From Flavobacteriales bacterium UBA1937 (GTDB taxonomy: Bacteria; Bacteroidota; Bacteroidia; Flavobacteriales; Weeksellaceae), in the NCBI GenBank assembly GCA_002337005.1, contig DDFD01000015.1, positions 1-64,000 of the forward strand: DNA of 64,000 bases, written 5' to 3'. The position numbers were made by a program, and so were the translations under genes. The number at the start of each line of letters is the position of its first letter. Position 1 is the stretch's first letter. This document shows positions 1 through 8,766 of the stretch, piece after piece. The notes under the pieces were generated by a model. The model was not told the DNA's origin. It worked only from the letters and a program-made list of their open reading frames with translations, and made no database searches.

Positions 1-73
1 AATAAAATTACAATTTTAAAGGTGTTAAATTCATTATACTTTTGTTAAAAACCATAAAAATAGATAATTTTAA

Positions 74-104
74 ACAAAAAATCCGCCAAATAGCGGATTA
101 TAAT
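74..104 (-). terminator. Terminator of the sugar transporter gene
   Basis: AATCCGC (80-86) pairs with GCGGATT (93-99) around a 6-nt loop. On the minus strand the stem is followed by a run of six T. It lies about 25 bp past the transporter stop and closes the minus-strand starch-degradation unit. Confidence 0.8.
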
Positions 105-125
105 GCAATATATAATTTTTAAAAA

Positions 126-1778
126 TTACTCATTTTCTTTAGCTGTAATAAATAATTTAGCACAAATACCAGCTAAAATCATAGAAACACCAGCTATTAC
201 GAGCATTTTTATAGAAATATCTTTCATAAAATATAGAATAACTCCACCTAATAAACCAGCAGCAATTTGAGGAATGGTAATTGTAGCATTAAATAAGCCC
301 ATATAAACACCTGTTTGTTTAGGAGGAAGTGAAGACGAAAGAATAGCATAAGGTAATGCTAAAATACCAGCCCAAGCTATTCCAACACCAACCATTGGGA
401 TTAATAATATATTCTTGTCTTGAATAAAAAGCATAGAAATTAAGCCTAAACCTCCAAAAATAAGAGAAGCCATATAAACATTTTTTCTTCCATATTTATT
501 TGCTAAAGGTGTTATCGCTAACGAAAAAAATGCTGCAAAAACACTATATACTGCAAAAATCACACCCGTCCAATCTCCAGCTTCATTAGAATTTTTTACG
601 GTTTGTTTTAAATAACTAATTTCCATTGGTAATTTATCATTTTTAAAGACTGATTTTTTTGCAGTTTCAAATATTGCTTTAGTATATTTTTCTGAGTTAT
701 TATCCACCCCTAAAGTTTTTCTGAATGAATTGATTTCAGCATCTGAAAACTCATATTCTACTTTATTACCTTTAAAAAAATTAATGATTTTACTTACTGG
801 ATTATTTTCACTTTCTAAATTAACTTTTGCTAAAAAAACTTGACTTGTTACAACTTTATCATTAATAGCTTTAACTTCATTATCAGTAAGTTTTTTTCCT
901 ATAACCTCTTGAGCAAAACCTAAATCCCAAGTATTTACCTTCCATACATGCTCTGATATCCCTTGTGTAGTATAAACCCACATTAAAAACAAAGCAAACC
1001 AAGAAAAAAACTGAGTAATTGCTAGTTGTTTCATAGTAAGAGGAATGTTTTTTAACAAATCCATAAAACTAACTTTTTCCTCTACTATATCTTCTAAATT
1101 ATTGTATTTGGCATATTCTTCAGGTGGATACTCTTTGGTTCTAAGCGCCGTCCACAATACAGAAAGCAATAAAACTCCTCCCCCAAAATAAAATGCCCAA
1201 ATTACTGTAGGCGCAACTTTTTGTCCAGCCCCAGGTTCATTAGCTACATGAAAAACATTGGTCAATAAAAATGGCAATAAAGATCCTACAACTGCACCTA
1301 CATTAATTAAAAAACTTTGAATTGCATATCCTTTATTTCTTTGTGATTCATCTACCATATCACTTACCAATGCACGAAATGGCTGCATTGTTACGTTAAA
1401 TGATACATCCATAAATAATAACATCATTGCACCGAAGAAAACAGCAGGTAGCAATTGCGCAAAATGCTCTGAATTTGGCATAAAAAACATTGCTAAAGCA
1501 GAAACTATAGCTCCTCCTAATATAAAGGGGATTCGTCTTCCTAATCTAGTCCAAGTTTTATCACTAGAAAGTCCTACAATTGGCTGCACAAAAAGCCCTG
1601 CTAAAGGAGCAGCCAACCAAAATAAACTTAAATTATGCGGATCTGCACCAATAGCCGACAAAATTCTACTCGTGTTGGCATTTTGTAGAGAGTAACCAAT
1701 TTGTACCCCAAGAAAACCGAAACTCATATTCCAGATTTGCCAAAATGACAATTGGGGTTTTTTAAAAATTTTGCTCAT
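126..1778 (-). CDS. MFS sugar transporter of the starch/maltose locus (SLC45/sucrose-symporter type)
   Basis: Inner-membrane carrier of 550 aa, probably importing maltose or short maltodextrins with a cation; the substrate is inferred from the adjacent amylase and alpha-glucosidase. Seen: many hydrophobic helices, and RLGRRIPF at residues 78-85 in the loop after TM2, which resembles the GRRRPF signature of sucrose/SLC45 transporters. A hydrophilic stretch of about 130 residues (about 275-405), rich in Lys, Glu and Asn, interrupts the C-terminal helix bundle, making the protein longer than a usual 12-helix MFS carrier. It is the last gene of the minus-strand unit, 23 bp after the GH13 gene and followed by a terminator. 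The family call is solid; the exact substrate is not proven. Confidence 0.85.
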   Translation of the reverse strand: MSKIFKKPQLSFWQIWNMSFGFLGVQIGYSLQNANTSRILSAIGADPHNLSLFWLAAPLAGLFVQPIVGLSSDKTWTRLGRRIPFILGGAIVSALAMFFMPNSEHFAQLLPAVFFGAMMLLFMDVSFNVTMQPFRALVSDMVDESQRNKGYAIQSFLINVGAVVGSLLPFLLTNVFHVANEPGAGQKVAPTVIWAFYFGGGVLLLSVLWTALRTKEYPPEEYAKYNNLEDIVEEKVSFMDLLKNIPLTMKQLAITQFFSWFALFLMWVYTTQGISEHVWKVNTWDLGFAQEVIGKKLTDNEVKAINDKVVTSQVFLAKVNLESENNPVSKIINFFKGNKVEYEFSDAEINSFRKTLGVDNNSEKYTKAIFETAKKSVFKNDKLPMEISYLKQTVKNSNEAGDWTGVIFAVYSVFAAFFSLAITPLANKYGRKNVYMASLIFGGLGLISMLFIQDKNILLIPMVGVGIAWAGILALPYAILSSSLPPKQTGVYMGLFNATITIPQIAAGLLGGVILYFMKDISIKMLVIAGVSMILAGICAKLFITAKENE

Positions 1779-1801
1779 ATTTTATTTTAAATTAATTTAA
1801 A

Positions 1802-3658
1802 TTATTTAAACAACTCCAAAATCAAAGGTGATTTTGCAGAAATTGTAAGGCTGTTAGAATTTAACGAAACTTCTTTACCAGAAAGTGCATCTTTAGCCGT
1901 TGAATAACCTTTTAAACTTTCATTAAATCTCTTCAAATCTAGCGTTTGCTCTTTTTCATTATTGTTAATAACAACCATTACACTACCTTTTTCGTTATAT
2001 CTGAAATAAACATAAACTCCATTTTCAGGAAGATAATGTTTGGTTTTTCCAGTGTGAATAATGTCATTATTTTTTCTCCAATTTAAGATTTTTTGGGTAA
2101 AGTCATAAAATTCTTTTTGTTCTTTGGTTTGAGTAGCTGGATTAAAAGCATTTTGAGCATCATTTTTCCAACCACCAGGGAAATCTCTTCGGATATCGCC
2201 ATCACCTAATTTCGGTTTGTCGCCTCTCATTCCTATTTCTGAACCATAATAAATCTGAGGAATACCACGAACAGTAGAAATTACAGTTAAAGCCATTTTA
2301 TAAGCATTAGCATCTCCATTAAACATTTCGTTCCAACGCTCTGTATCATGATTTTCAAAAAAAACGAGAAGATTATTGATATCTGGATATAAAAAATCAC
2401 TGGTAAAAACATTGTAAAGACGCGTCATACCTGTATCCCAACCATCTTTTTCTTTTAGAGCTTTTGGCAACTCAGAGTACAGCATAAAATCCATCACGCT
2501 AGGCAATTGAGAATTATAATTGGCTGCTTCACCTATTTTAGAATCTTTTTGCCAAGCTGCAATTTGCGCTGCAGTATATAACCAAGTTTCTCCTACGATA
2601 TTGAATTTTGGGTATTCATTTGTGATAGCTTTTGCCCATTTTGCCATCGCTTCTTTATCATTATAAGGATAGGTATCTACACGATAACCGTCTAAATCTG
2701 CAAATTCTATCCACCAGATTGCATTTTGAATCAAATAATTCAAAACCAAAGGATTGCTCTGATTAATATCTGGCATAGAAGAATCAAACCAACCATCTAA
2801 TGCTATTTTTTTATCAATATCCGAAGCATTGGTATCAAACTGAGTGGTTGTTTTGTAATTAGAACGTTTAAAACCATTGGGTTCACCTTCAAACCAATGA
2901 ATCCAATCTTTGGTTGGTAAATCTTTAATTAACCAATGCGAAACACCCCAATGATTGGTCACATAATCCATTACCAATTTCATATTTCTCTTTTTTAGTT
3001 CTTGAGATAGTTTTTGATAACCTTCATTAGTACCATATCGCGCATCTATTTTATACAAATCTGTTTGTGCATAGCCGTGGTAAGTAGTTCTAGGTTCATT
3101 ATCTTCACAAACTGGGGTAAGCCAAAGTGTGGTAGCGCCTAAATTATGTAAATAATCAAGGTTATTGATAATTCCTTTTAAATCACCACCGTGTCTTCCG
3201 TTTCGGTCATTTCTATTGGCTTTTTCGGTGAGTTGTGGTACAGAATCATTAGACTCATCTCCATTGGCGAAACGGTCTGGCATAATAAGATACATTACAT
3301 CTTTAGAAGTATATGATTCTCTGTTGGCAGAATTTAATTTTCTGGTTTTGAGTTCATAATTGTAAGATGATACCACTTTATTATTGATTTTCTGATTAAT
3401 TTTAAATCTTTCAGAGTTGATTTCATTGGTATTAATGGTAATAAAAACGTAGTTTGGATTCTCTACTTTTTGTACATTTTTAATCTGAATATTATCAGAT
3501 AATTCTATTTGAGAATTGGCGATATTTTTACCATATAGTAAGATTTGGAGTTCAGGATTTTTCATTCCTTTCCACCAAAATGCGGGTTCTACTTTTTGAA
3601 TTTGAGAAAATACCATCGAAAATATTAAAAGTAAAGATAAAGATATTGTTTTTTTCAT
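1802..3658 (-). CDS. susA: GH13 alpha-amylase / neopullulanase (SusA-like)
   Basis: Hydrolyses alpha-1,4-linked maltodextrins, probably in the periplasm. The 618-aa protein starts with a cleavable signal peptide (about residues 1-19) with no lipobox, which fits periplasmic SusA rather than surface lipoprotein SusG. Residues 22-106 resemble the cyclomaltodextrinase N-terminal domain. The (beta/alpha)8 barrel follows, with the GH13 catalytic set visible: nucleophile Asp328 in GYRVDTY, acid/base Glu357 in VGETW and transition-state stabiliser Asp438 in ENHDTE. A small beta domain closes the C-terminus. It lies between the GH97 gene and the transporter. Family membership is certain; neopullulanase versus alpha-amylase specificity is inferred. 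Confidence 0.88.
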   Translation of the reverse strand: MKKTISLSLLLIFSMVFSQIQKVEPAFWWKGMKNPELQILLYGKNIANSQIELSDNIQIKNVQKVENPNYVFITINTNEINSERFKINQKINNKVVSSYNYELKTRKLNSANRESYTSKDVMYLIMPDRFANGDESNDSVPQLTEKANRNDRNGRHGGDLKGIINNLDYLHNLGATTLWLTPVCEDNEPRTTYHGYAQTDLYKIDARYGTNEGYQKLSQELKKRNMKLVMDYVTNHWGVSHWLIKDLPTKDWIHWFEGEPNGFKRSNYKTTTQFDTNASDIDKKIALDGWFDSSMPDINQSNPLVLNYLIQNAIWWIEFADLDGYRVDTYPYNDKEAMAKWAKAITNEYPKFNIVGETWLYTAAQIAAWQKDSKIGEAANYNSQLPSVMDFMLYSELPKALKEKDGWDTGMTRLYNVFTSDFLYPDINNLLVFFENHDTERWNEMFNGDANAYKMALTVISTVRGIPQIYYGSEIGMRGDKPKLGDGDIRRDFPGGWKNDAQNAFNPATQTKEQKEFYDFTQKILNWRKNNDIIHTGKTKHYLPENGVYVYFRYNEKGSVMVVINNNEKEQTLDLKRFNESLKGYSTAKDALSGKEVSLNSNSLTISAKSPLILELFK

Positions 3659-3724
3659 AATTTTTGAATTTGTGGAAAAACTTTGTCAAAGATTTATACT
3701 TTGACAAAGTCTTGATTGATGCTG

Positions 3725-3907
3725 AAATCCATAGCCCCGATAGTAGCGGCATCCTTTTTTGTTATTGCGGTGAAAAATTTTTAAAGATTGCTTCACTTTG
3801 TTCGCAATGACAAAAAAGATATAGCGGATAGCGGGATTAAGCTCCTAAAAAATTAACTACCCCGCCTTCCGAACAAGGTTCGGAAGCCACCCCTTCAAGG
3901 GAAGGGG
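3725..3907. repeat. Composite intergenic repeat with hairpins
   Basis: The 254-bp gap between the GH97 stop and the GH13 start has no gene but several repeat-like blocks. These are a GC-richer imperfect palindrome (AGCCCCGATAGTAGCGGCA near 3733 and GGATAGCGGGATTAAGCTCC near 3826), a nested block 3785-3811 starting AGATTGCTTC and ending GCAATGAC that recurs at 26065-26102, and two adjacent hairpins. The hairpins are CTTCCGAAC/GTTCGGAAG (3866-3886) and CCCCTTC/GAAGGGG (3890-3907). Such blocks are familiar as dispersed intergenic repeats in flavobacterial genomes. The hairpins sit between two co-oriented genes and could tune the downstream part of the transcript. Confidence 0.65.
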
Positions 3908-3912
3908 AATTT

Positions 3913-6069
3913 CTATTTCACTGGTTTCACAGAAATGGCATAACCGCCACTTCTAACCAAATGTATTGGTAGTTTGGTTTTGCTGTCCACCGTTTTTTTA
4001 TAGATTTGGTAGCTTTGTGGATTGTTGATATAATCAGCGTCTTTTCCGTCGGCATAGATGGTTGCTTCGTATTTTTTGCCCTTATCTAAAAATGAAAAAT
4101 CTACCGTAAAATCTCTGGCGTTTTCATCGGTAATTCCGCCAACAAACCAATTATCCGTACCTTTCGCTTTTCTTGCGGTATGAATGTAATCTCCCGGTTC
4201 TGCAGAAAGAATTTTGGTATCATCCCAATCTGCAGCTACATCTTTGATAAACTGGAAAGCATCCATATGTCTGGCGTAATTTTCCGGTAAATCTGCTGCC
4301 ATTTGTAACGGCTGATACATCACCACGTACAATCCTAACTGCTTAGCCAGAGTGGTTTTTACATAACGTTTATCACCTGGAAAATAGTAATCTAGCTTGG
4401 TTTGGAAAATTCCTGGGGTGTAATCCATTGGTCCGCCCATCCATCTTGTAAAAGGTAAAATGGTTTGATGATCCGGGTTATTACCTCCAAAAGCTTCAAA
4501 CTCAGTTCCACGTGCTGCTTCAGCCGAAATCCAGTTAGGATAGGTTCTGCTTTCACCAGTCGGGCGCACAGATTCGTGAGAATTAACCATAATTTTATAT
4601 TCATTCGCTTTTTCGATAATCCTATGATAATGATTGATCGTCCATTGCGAATAATGATGCTCACCTCTCGGAATGATGTTTCCTACATAACCAGTTTTGG
4701 TAGCATCATAACCGTATTTGTTCATTAATTGAAAAGCTTTGTCGGCCCATCTTTCATAGTTGCTAGCAGATCCAGAAGTTTCGTGGTGCATAATCAATTT
4801 TATGCCTTTTGAATGCGCATACTCATTCAGCATTTTAATATCAAAATCCGGATACGGTGTAATGAAATCAAAGACAAATTCTTTAGAATGCCCGAACCAA
4901 TCTTCCCAACCAGTGTTCCAACCTTCAATCAATAACCCTTGGAAACCGTTCGCTGAAGCAAAATCAATATATTCCTTTACTTTGGTGTTATTAGCCGCAT
5001 GATTTCCGTTGGGCGTTAATTTAGAAAAATCTGTTTTCCCAATGTGAACATTATTGGCGGTAGAATATGCCCATTGTGATTTTCCGATAATCATTTCCCA
5101 CCAAACACCCATATATTTTGTAGGATGAATGTATGAAGTATCTGTATATTTTGTTGGCTCGTTTAGATTGAATAGCATTTTAGAATCCAAAACTACTTCG
5201 GCTTTTGGTGAAACGATAATGGTTCTCCAAGGCGTGGTAGCAGGAGTTTGCATATAACCTTTAGCACCTTGCGCATCTGGTGTCAAATGTGTTTTGAATT
5301 TATAATTGGCAGCATCTAACTCTAAGTTTGCAGCAGGATAATTAAGAACAGCAGCTTCACCAAGGTTGATGTAAAGCGGATTTGCACCTTCTTTTTTCAT
5401 CATCAATGGAATCTGAACGCCATTTTTTACTAAATTTTGAGAAGCATTTCCATCAAAAGAAGTTGGCCATTTTGCAGGAATTTCGGATAATTTAGTGGTT
5501 TGAGTTTGGTATTCTTCGGTATCATAATCCCCGGCTAACCACCATGCTTTCATATCCCAAGGTAAATCAATTTCTGAATCTTCTTCTTTTATGATGAAAT
5601 AATTCAGATTTTTTTGTTGAGGAAATTCATATCTAAAACCTAAACCATCATTAAATAATCTGAATTTAATGATAATATATCTGTCATTTTCAGGTTGGTT
5701 AAGAGTAACGGCTAATTCATTATAATTGTTGATGTAATTTTTCTTTTCTCCAAGAACTGGTTGCCAAGTTTCGTTTTTAGAATCGAATTTTTCGGCTGTT
5801 TTTACGAATCCTGCATTAAGGTTTTTACCTTGATTATTTTTGTTTTCAATTTCAGAAGCGAACTGTATATCACCATCTTTCAGCAGTCTCAAACCTAATT
5901 TAGAATCTTCTACCACTACACTTCCGTTGTACTTTAGATTGTAGAACGGTACACCATCTTTTAGATTAAAATTCATTTCGAATTTACCATCAGGAGATTT
6001 TAGAGTTTGTGCATTAATAGACGCTACAGAAAGTAACGCTAGCAGTGCACTTGTTTTAACAAATTTCAT
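3913..6069 (-). CDS. susB: GH97 alpha-glucosidase (SusB-like)
   Basis: Cleaves glucose from maltooligosaccharides in the periplasm. The 718-aa precursor has a signal peptide ending near ...SINAQ (residue 21). An N-terminal beta-sandwich (about 25-300), a barrel with HHETSGSASNYERW near residue 430 and SHESVRPTGESRTYPNW near 498, and a C-terminal beta domain match GH97, where glutamates in these segments bind calcium and act as acid/base in the inverting Bacteroides SusB. Length is normal for the family. It is separated from the upstream lipoprotein genes by a terminator at 6136-6170, so it probably begins a second unit with the GH13 and transporter genes. I found no TAnnTTTG promoter in front of it. 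Confidence 0.92.
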   Translation of the reverse strand: MKFVKTSALLALLSVASINAQTLKSPDGKFEMNFNLKDGVPFYNLKYNGSVVVEDSKLGLRLLKDGDIQFASEIENKNNQGKNLNAGFVKTAEKFDSKNETWQPVLGEKKNYINNYNELAVTLNQPENDRYIIIKFRLFNDGLGFRYEFPQQKNLNYFIIKEEDSEIDLPWDMKAWWLAGDYDTEEYQTQTTKLSEIPAKWPTSFDGNASQNLVKNGVQIPLMMKKEGANPLYINLGEAAVLNYPAANLELDAANYKFKTHLTPDAQGAKGYMQTPATTPWRTIIVSPKAEVVLDSKMLFNLNEPTKYTDTSYIHPTKYMGVWWEMIIGKSQWAYSTANNVHIGKTDFSKLTPNGNHAANNTKVKEYIDFASANGFQGLLIEGWNTGWEDWFGHSKEFVFDFITPYPDFDIKMLNEYAHSKGIKLIMHHETSGSASNYERWADKAFQLMNKYGYDATKTGYVGNIIPRGEHHYSQWTINHYHRIIEKANEYKIMVNSHESVRPTGESRTYPNWISAEAARGTEFEAFGGNNPDHQTILPFTRWMGGPMDYTPGIFQTKLDYYFPGDKRYVKTTLAKQLGLYVVMYQPLQMAADLPENYARHMDAFQFIKDVAADWDDTKILSAEPGDYIHTARKAKGTDNWFVGGITDENARDFTVDFSFLDKGKKYEATIYADGKDADYINNPQSYQIYKKTVDSKTKLPIHLVRSGGYAISVKPVK

Positions 6070-6132
6070 ACTTTAATTGTTTGTATTATAATTATTTAGG
6101 ACTAATTTAATAAAAAGATAAAAAACATTAAA

Positions 6133-6170
6133 AATAAAAAAACTGCTGCTAAAAAGCAACAGTTTTTTGT
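6133..6170 (-). terminator. Terminator inside the starch locus
   Basis: ACTGCTGC (6142-6149) and GCAACAGT (6155-6162) form a stem with one mismatch around a TAAAA loop. Flanking A and T tracts give a U-rich tail on the minus strand. It follows the last lipoprotein gene and precedes susB, so susCD-lipoprotein transcripts probably stop or are attenuated here. Confidence 0.75.
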
Positions 6171-6198
6171 TAAAATTATATGTTAAATTTCATATAAT

Positions 6199-7593
6199 TT
6201 ATTTTTTAATGAATTGATATCTACCATCAATGTCATTAAAATAAATATCATAAGTACCCGCAGTTAATGGAATATTACCTCCATCTTGTACACCTTTACC
6301 AGAAAATTCTGTATCAGCACCCCAGTTTATAGTCCATGCTCCATCTGCTCTAAACTTGAATTTACCAGTTGTAGGTATTGTAATATCTTTTAGTGACCAT
6401 TGGTGAGAATCATAAGTTGATTGCTCAAGTGAAAGATCACCACCCCAGCTATTGAAATCTCCAATCATACCTATTGTAGAATATGTAGCCATAGAACCAG
6501 TGTAAGGAGTAAGTGTATAAGTTTTCGCAGAAATATCCATACTGAAAGCATAATATCCTGCTGAGCTTGTAGTAAATGGATCTGGATCACCACCATCACT
6601 ATTTGCTACTAATCCAGCTTTTAATCCCCATTGTGGTTGCCAATTACCTAATACCTCTACTAATTTGAACATGCTAGTTCCAAATTTACCCGTAAAGTAA
6701 AATTTATTAACATTAGAAGGATCTCTAAAGATTGCTTGGTTATTATTATTTGGATTCCAACCAGCAGCTGTAGCATCTCCTACTAAGAACATATTTTTAA
6801 ATGCTACGTATGGCGTAACCTTAAAAGTAACAATATTAGAAACTTTGGTAATTGTACCTCCTGTGGATTTAGAAGTTGCAGTAACTCTTACATCTACTTC
6901 ACCTTTAACGTTAGCTTCCAACCCGGCACTTAATACAGCATCATTAAGAACCTTATTAGTAGCTTCAAAAGATTTTGTATTCATTACACTTCCTAGTGTA
7001 GAAAAATTATTAGCACCTTTTTTAGAAATTTCTATTAAATAAGTTACATTAACACCGTAGTTATTATAATCTGACCATGTAAATGTAGTTATTACATCAT
7101 CTGGAGCAGCACCATTCAACAAAATTTCTGCACCTACTACTGGAGCAGTAATTACTGGAGCAGCTGTAGGATAAGGTTTAACATCAAAAGAAATTGCATT
7201 AGATACTTTATCACCTACTTCTACTCTCATATAAACTGCTTTTGTAGTATATGGAGAATAACCTGCACTTAAAAGAGCAGTATTAAGAGCCCCAATAGTT
7301 GTAGTATAAGAAGTAGTTTTTGATGTTCCTAGAACAATTTTTGTTTTAAAATCACTCGTTGTAGAATATACAACAGAAAAATCTCCAGAAGCACCTGTAG
7401 TATTATCCCAAGTTAATCTAAAGGGATTGTTCTCCATTGTTGGATAGAGCGTATTACTCGTTAATGTAGTATTATACAAAGTAAATGAAGGTTCAGCAGA
7501 TTTCCAATTGTTATCATATTGATCATCTCTACAGGCATTAAATACTAAAGGTATTAATAGAAATATTGAAATTATTTTAAATATATTTTTCAT
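6199..7593 (-). CDS. SusE/SusF-type outer-membrane starch-binding lipoprotein (464 aa)
   Basis: Surface glycan-binding lipoprotein accompanying the SusCD pair. The N-terminus is a lipoprotein signal with lipobox ending at Cys21 (VFNAC). Residues about 30-250 look like two beta-sandwich SusE N-terminal-type domains (WDNTTGASGDFSVVYST and FTWSDYNNYGVNVTYLIEIS). The C-terminal half has two tandem carbohydrate-binding-like repeats, each with a pattern such as MFLVGDATAAGWNP or IGMIGDFNSWGGD, ending in a short Tyr-rich strand. This repeat layout is typical of SusE/SusF. It lies 25 bp after the 375-aa paralogue and is the last gene of the susCD unit. Which of the two proteins corresponds to SusE or SusF cannot be decided. 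Confidence 0.85.
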   Translation of the reverse strand: MKNIFKIISIFLLIPLVFNACRDDQYDNNWKSAEPSFTLYNTTLTSNTLYPTMENNPFRLTWDNTTGASGDFSVVYSTTSDFKTKIVLGTSKTTSYTTTIGALNTALLSAGYSPYTTKAVYMRVEVGDKVSNAISFDVKPYPTAAPVITAPVVGAEILLNGAAPDDVITTFTWSDYNNYGVNVTYLIEISKKGANNFSTLGSVMNTKSFEATNKVLNDAVLSAGLEANVKGEVDVRVTATSKSTGGTITKVSNIVTFKVTPYVAFKNMFLVGDATAAGWNPNNNNQAIFRDPSNVNKFYFTGKFGTSMFKLVEVLGNWQPQWGLKAGLVANSDGGDPDPFTTSSAGYYAFSMDISAKTYTLTPYTGSMATYSTIGMIGDFNSWGGDLSLEQSTYDSHQWSLKDITIPTTGKFKFRADGAWTINWGADTEFSGKGVQDGGNIPLTAGTYDIYFNDIDGRYQFIKK

Positions 7594-7618
7594 AACAAAA
7601 TTTATTAAAATTTATAAA

Positions 7619-8746
7619 TTACTGTTTAACAATAGTATAAGTTCCCGCTTTTAAATTAACAGTAATCTTATAATTACTACCATCTCCTACAAATTTCACA
7701 TTTCCATTATCTCCTTTCGGACCTAAGAAACCTGAGTTGCCATTGTTATCTTTCATGATATTTCCCCATTCTAAATCTCCAAATGATTTTTGACCTAAGA
7801 ATTTGAATTCTGAAGCACTATCTAATTTGGCAACATATTCATAAACTCCAGCAGAAACCTTAGTCATAGCAGGCGCAGAAGCTGCATCCCAACCATTAAT
7901 AGTACCAACCATATAAATCTGAGCAAAATCAAAAGTAGGAACTGCAGAAGCAGATACATCTAGAGATTGTACACCTGTAGCAGCATTTATAGTAATTTTA
8001 TAAATACCTGTGGTACCTGTAAATTTCATATTTTCGTCACCATCTTGAATAAGATTAGAAGAAACTTGTTTGAAATATTTATAGTTATCTCTAGTTCCTG
8101 ATTGGTCTATACTATAATTTAAATCATTCCATGCTTGTTGCCCTAAGAATCTAAAAGGTTGATTATTTTCTAAATAAGTATATATGATGGACTTATTAGA
8201 AGATTTATACAGAATTTGAGCTTTACCAGAGTCCCAACCTACATAAGAAGCCGCACCTACAATGTAGAATGTAGGATATTCTAATTCATAAGGTGTAATC
8301 TTAATCATCGAAATGTTAGAAGTAGCTGTTAAACTCTCTCCATTACCTAGGTAAGAAGATACTCTGATGTACATTGTACCTTGAACATCTTTTACAAGAC
8401 CTATTGCCTGAGCAGCAGTATTCATCTGAGCATTGGTATAAGTAGCAGTTCTGCCAGAACTAGCAACAGTACCTAGAGTAATTGGTTTTGTAAATTTGTT
8501 ATCCGCAGAAACTTGTATTCTATAGGTAATTTGTACAGGAACAGTATATTTAGCCACGTCCCAAGTAACATTAAATGCAGGGTTATCTGGAAAGTTCTTA
8601 TCTAAGAACACTGATTCCTTAGAAACATCCATTAAAATTGGAGCCGATTGATTATCAATAGTCACGATCTCTCTATCACTACAAGAAATTATACCCAAAA
8701 GTGATATTAATAAGAGAAAAACTCCTTTAAATATATTATTTTTCAT
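7619..8746 (-). CDS. SusE-type outer-membrane starch-binding lipoprotein (375 aa)
   Basis: Second surface glycan-binding lipoprotein of the locus. The lipobox ends at Cys22 (GIISC). One SusE N-terminal-type domain (about 30-150, containing WDVAKYTVPVQITYRIQVSA) is followed by two tandem binding modules that begin YIVGAASYVGWDS and YMVGTINGWDAAS. It has one fewer N-terminal sandwich than its 464-aa neighbour, and the two are diverged paralogues. It lies 20 bp downstream of susD and is co-transcribed with susC and susD. The binding role is inferred from family and position. Confidence 0.85.
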   Translation of the reverse strand: MKNNIFKGVFLLLISLLGIISCSDREIVTIDNQSAPILMDVSKESVFLDKNFPDNPAFNVTWDVAKYTVPVQITYRIQVSADNKFTKPITLGTVASSGRTATYTNAQMNTAAQAIGLVKDVQGTMYIRVSSYLGNGESLTATSNISMIKITPYELEYPTFYIVGAASYVGWDSGKAQILYKSSNKSIIYTYLENNQPFRFLGQQAWNDLNYSIDQSGTRDNYKYFKQVSSNLIQDGDENMKFTGTTGIYKITINAATGVQSLDVSASAVPTFDFAQIYMVGTINGWDAASAPAMTKVSAGVYEYVAKLDSASEFKFLGQKSFGDLEWGNIMKDNNGNSGFLGPKGDNGNVKFVGDGSNYKITVNLKAGTYTIVKQ

Positions 8747-8766
8747 TTTAATTACAATTTTGAATT

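Noticed and set aside
700..712. TTATCCACC as a DnaA box
   Set aside because: Single mismatched copy within the transporter coding sequence.
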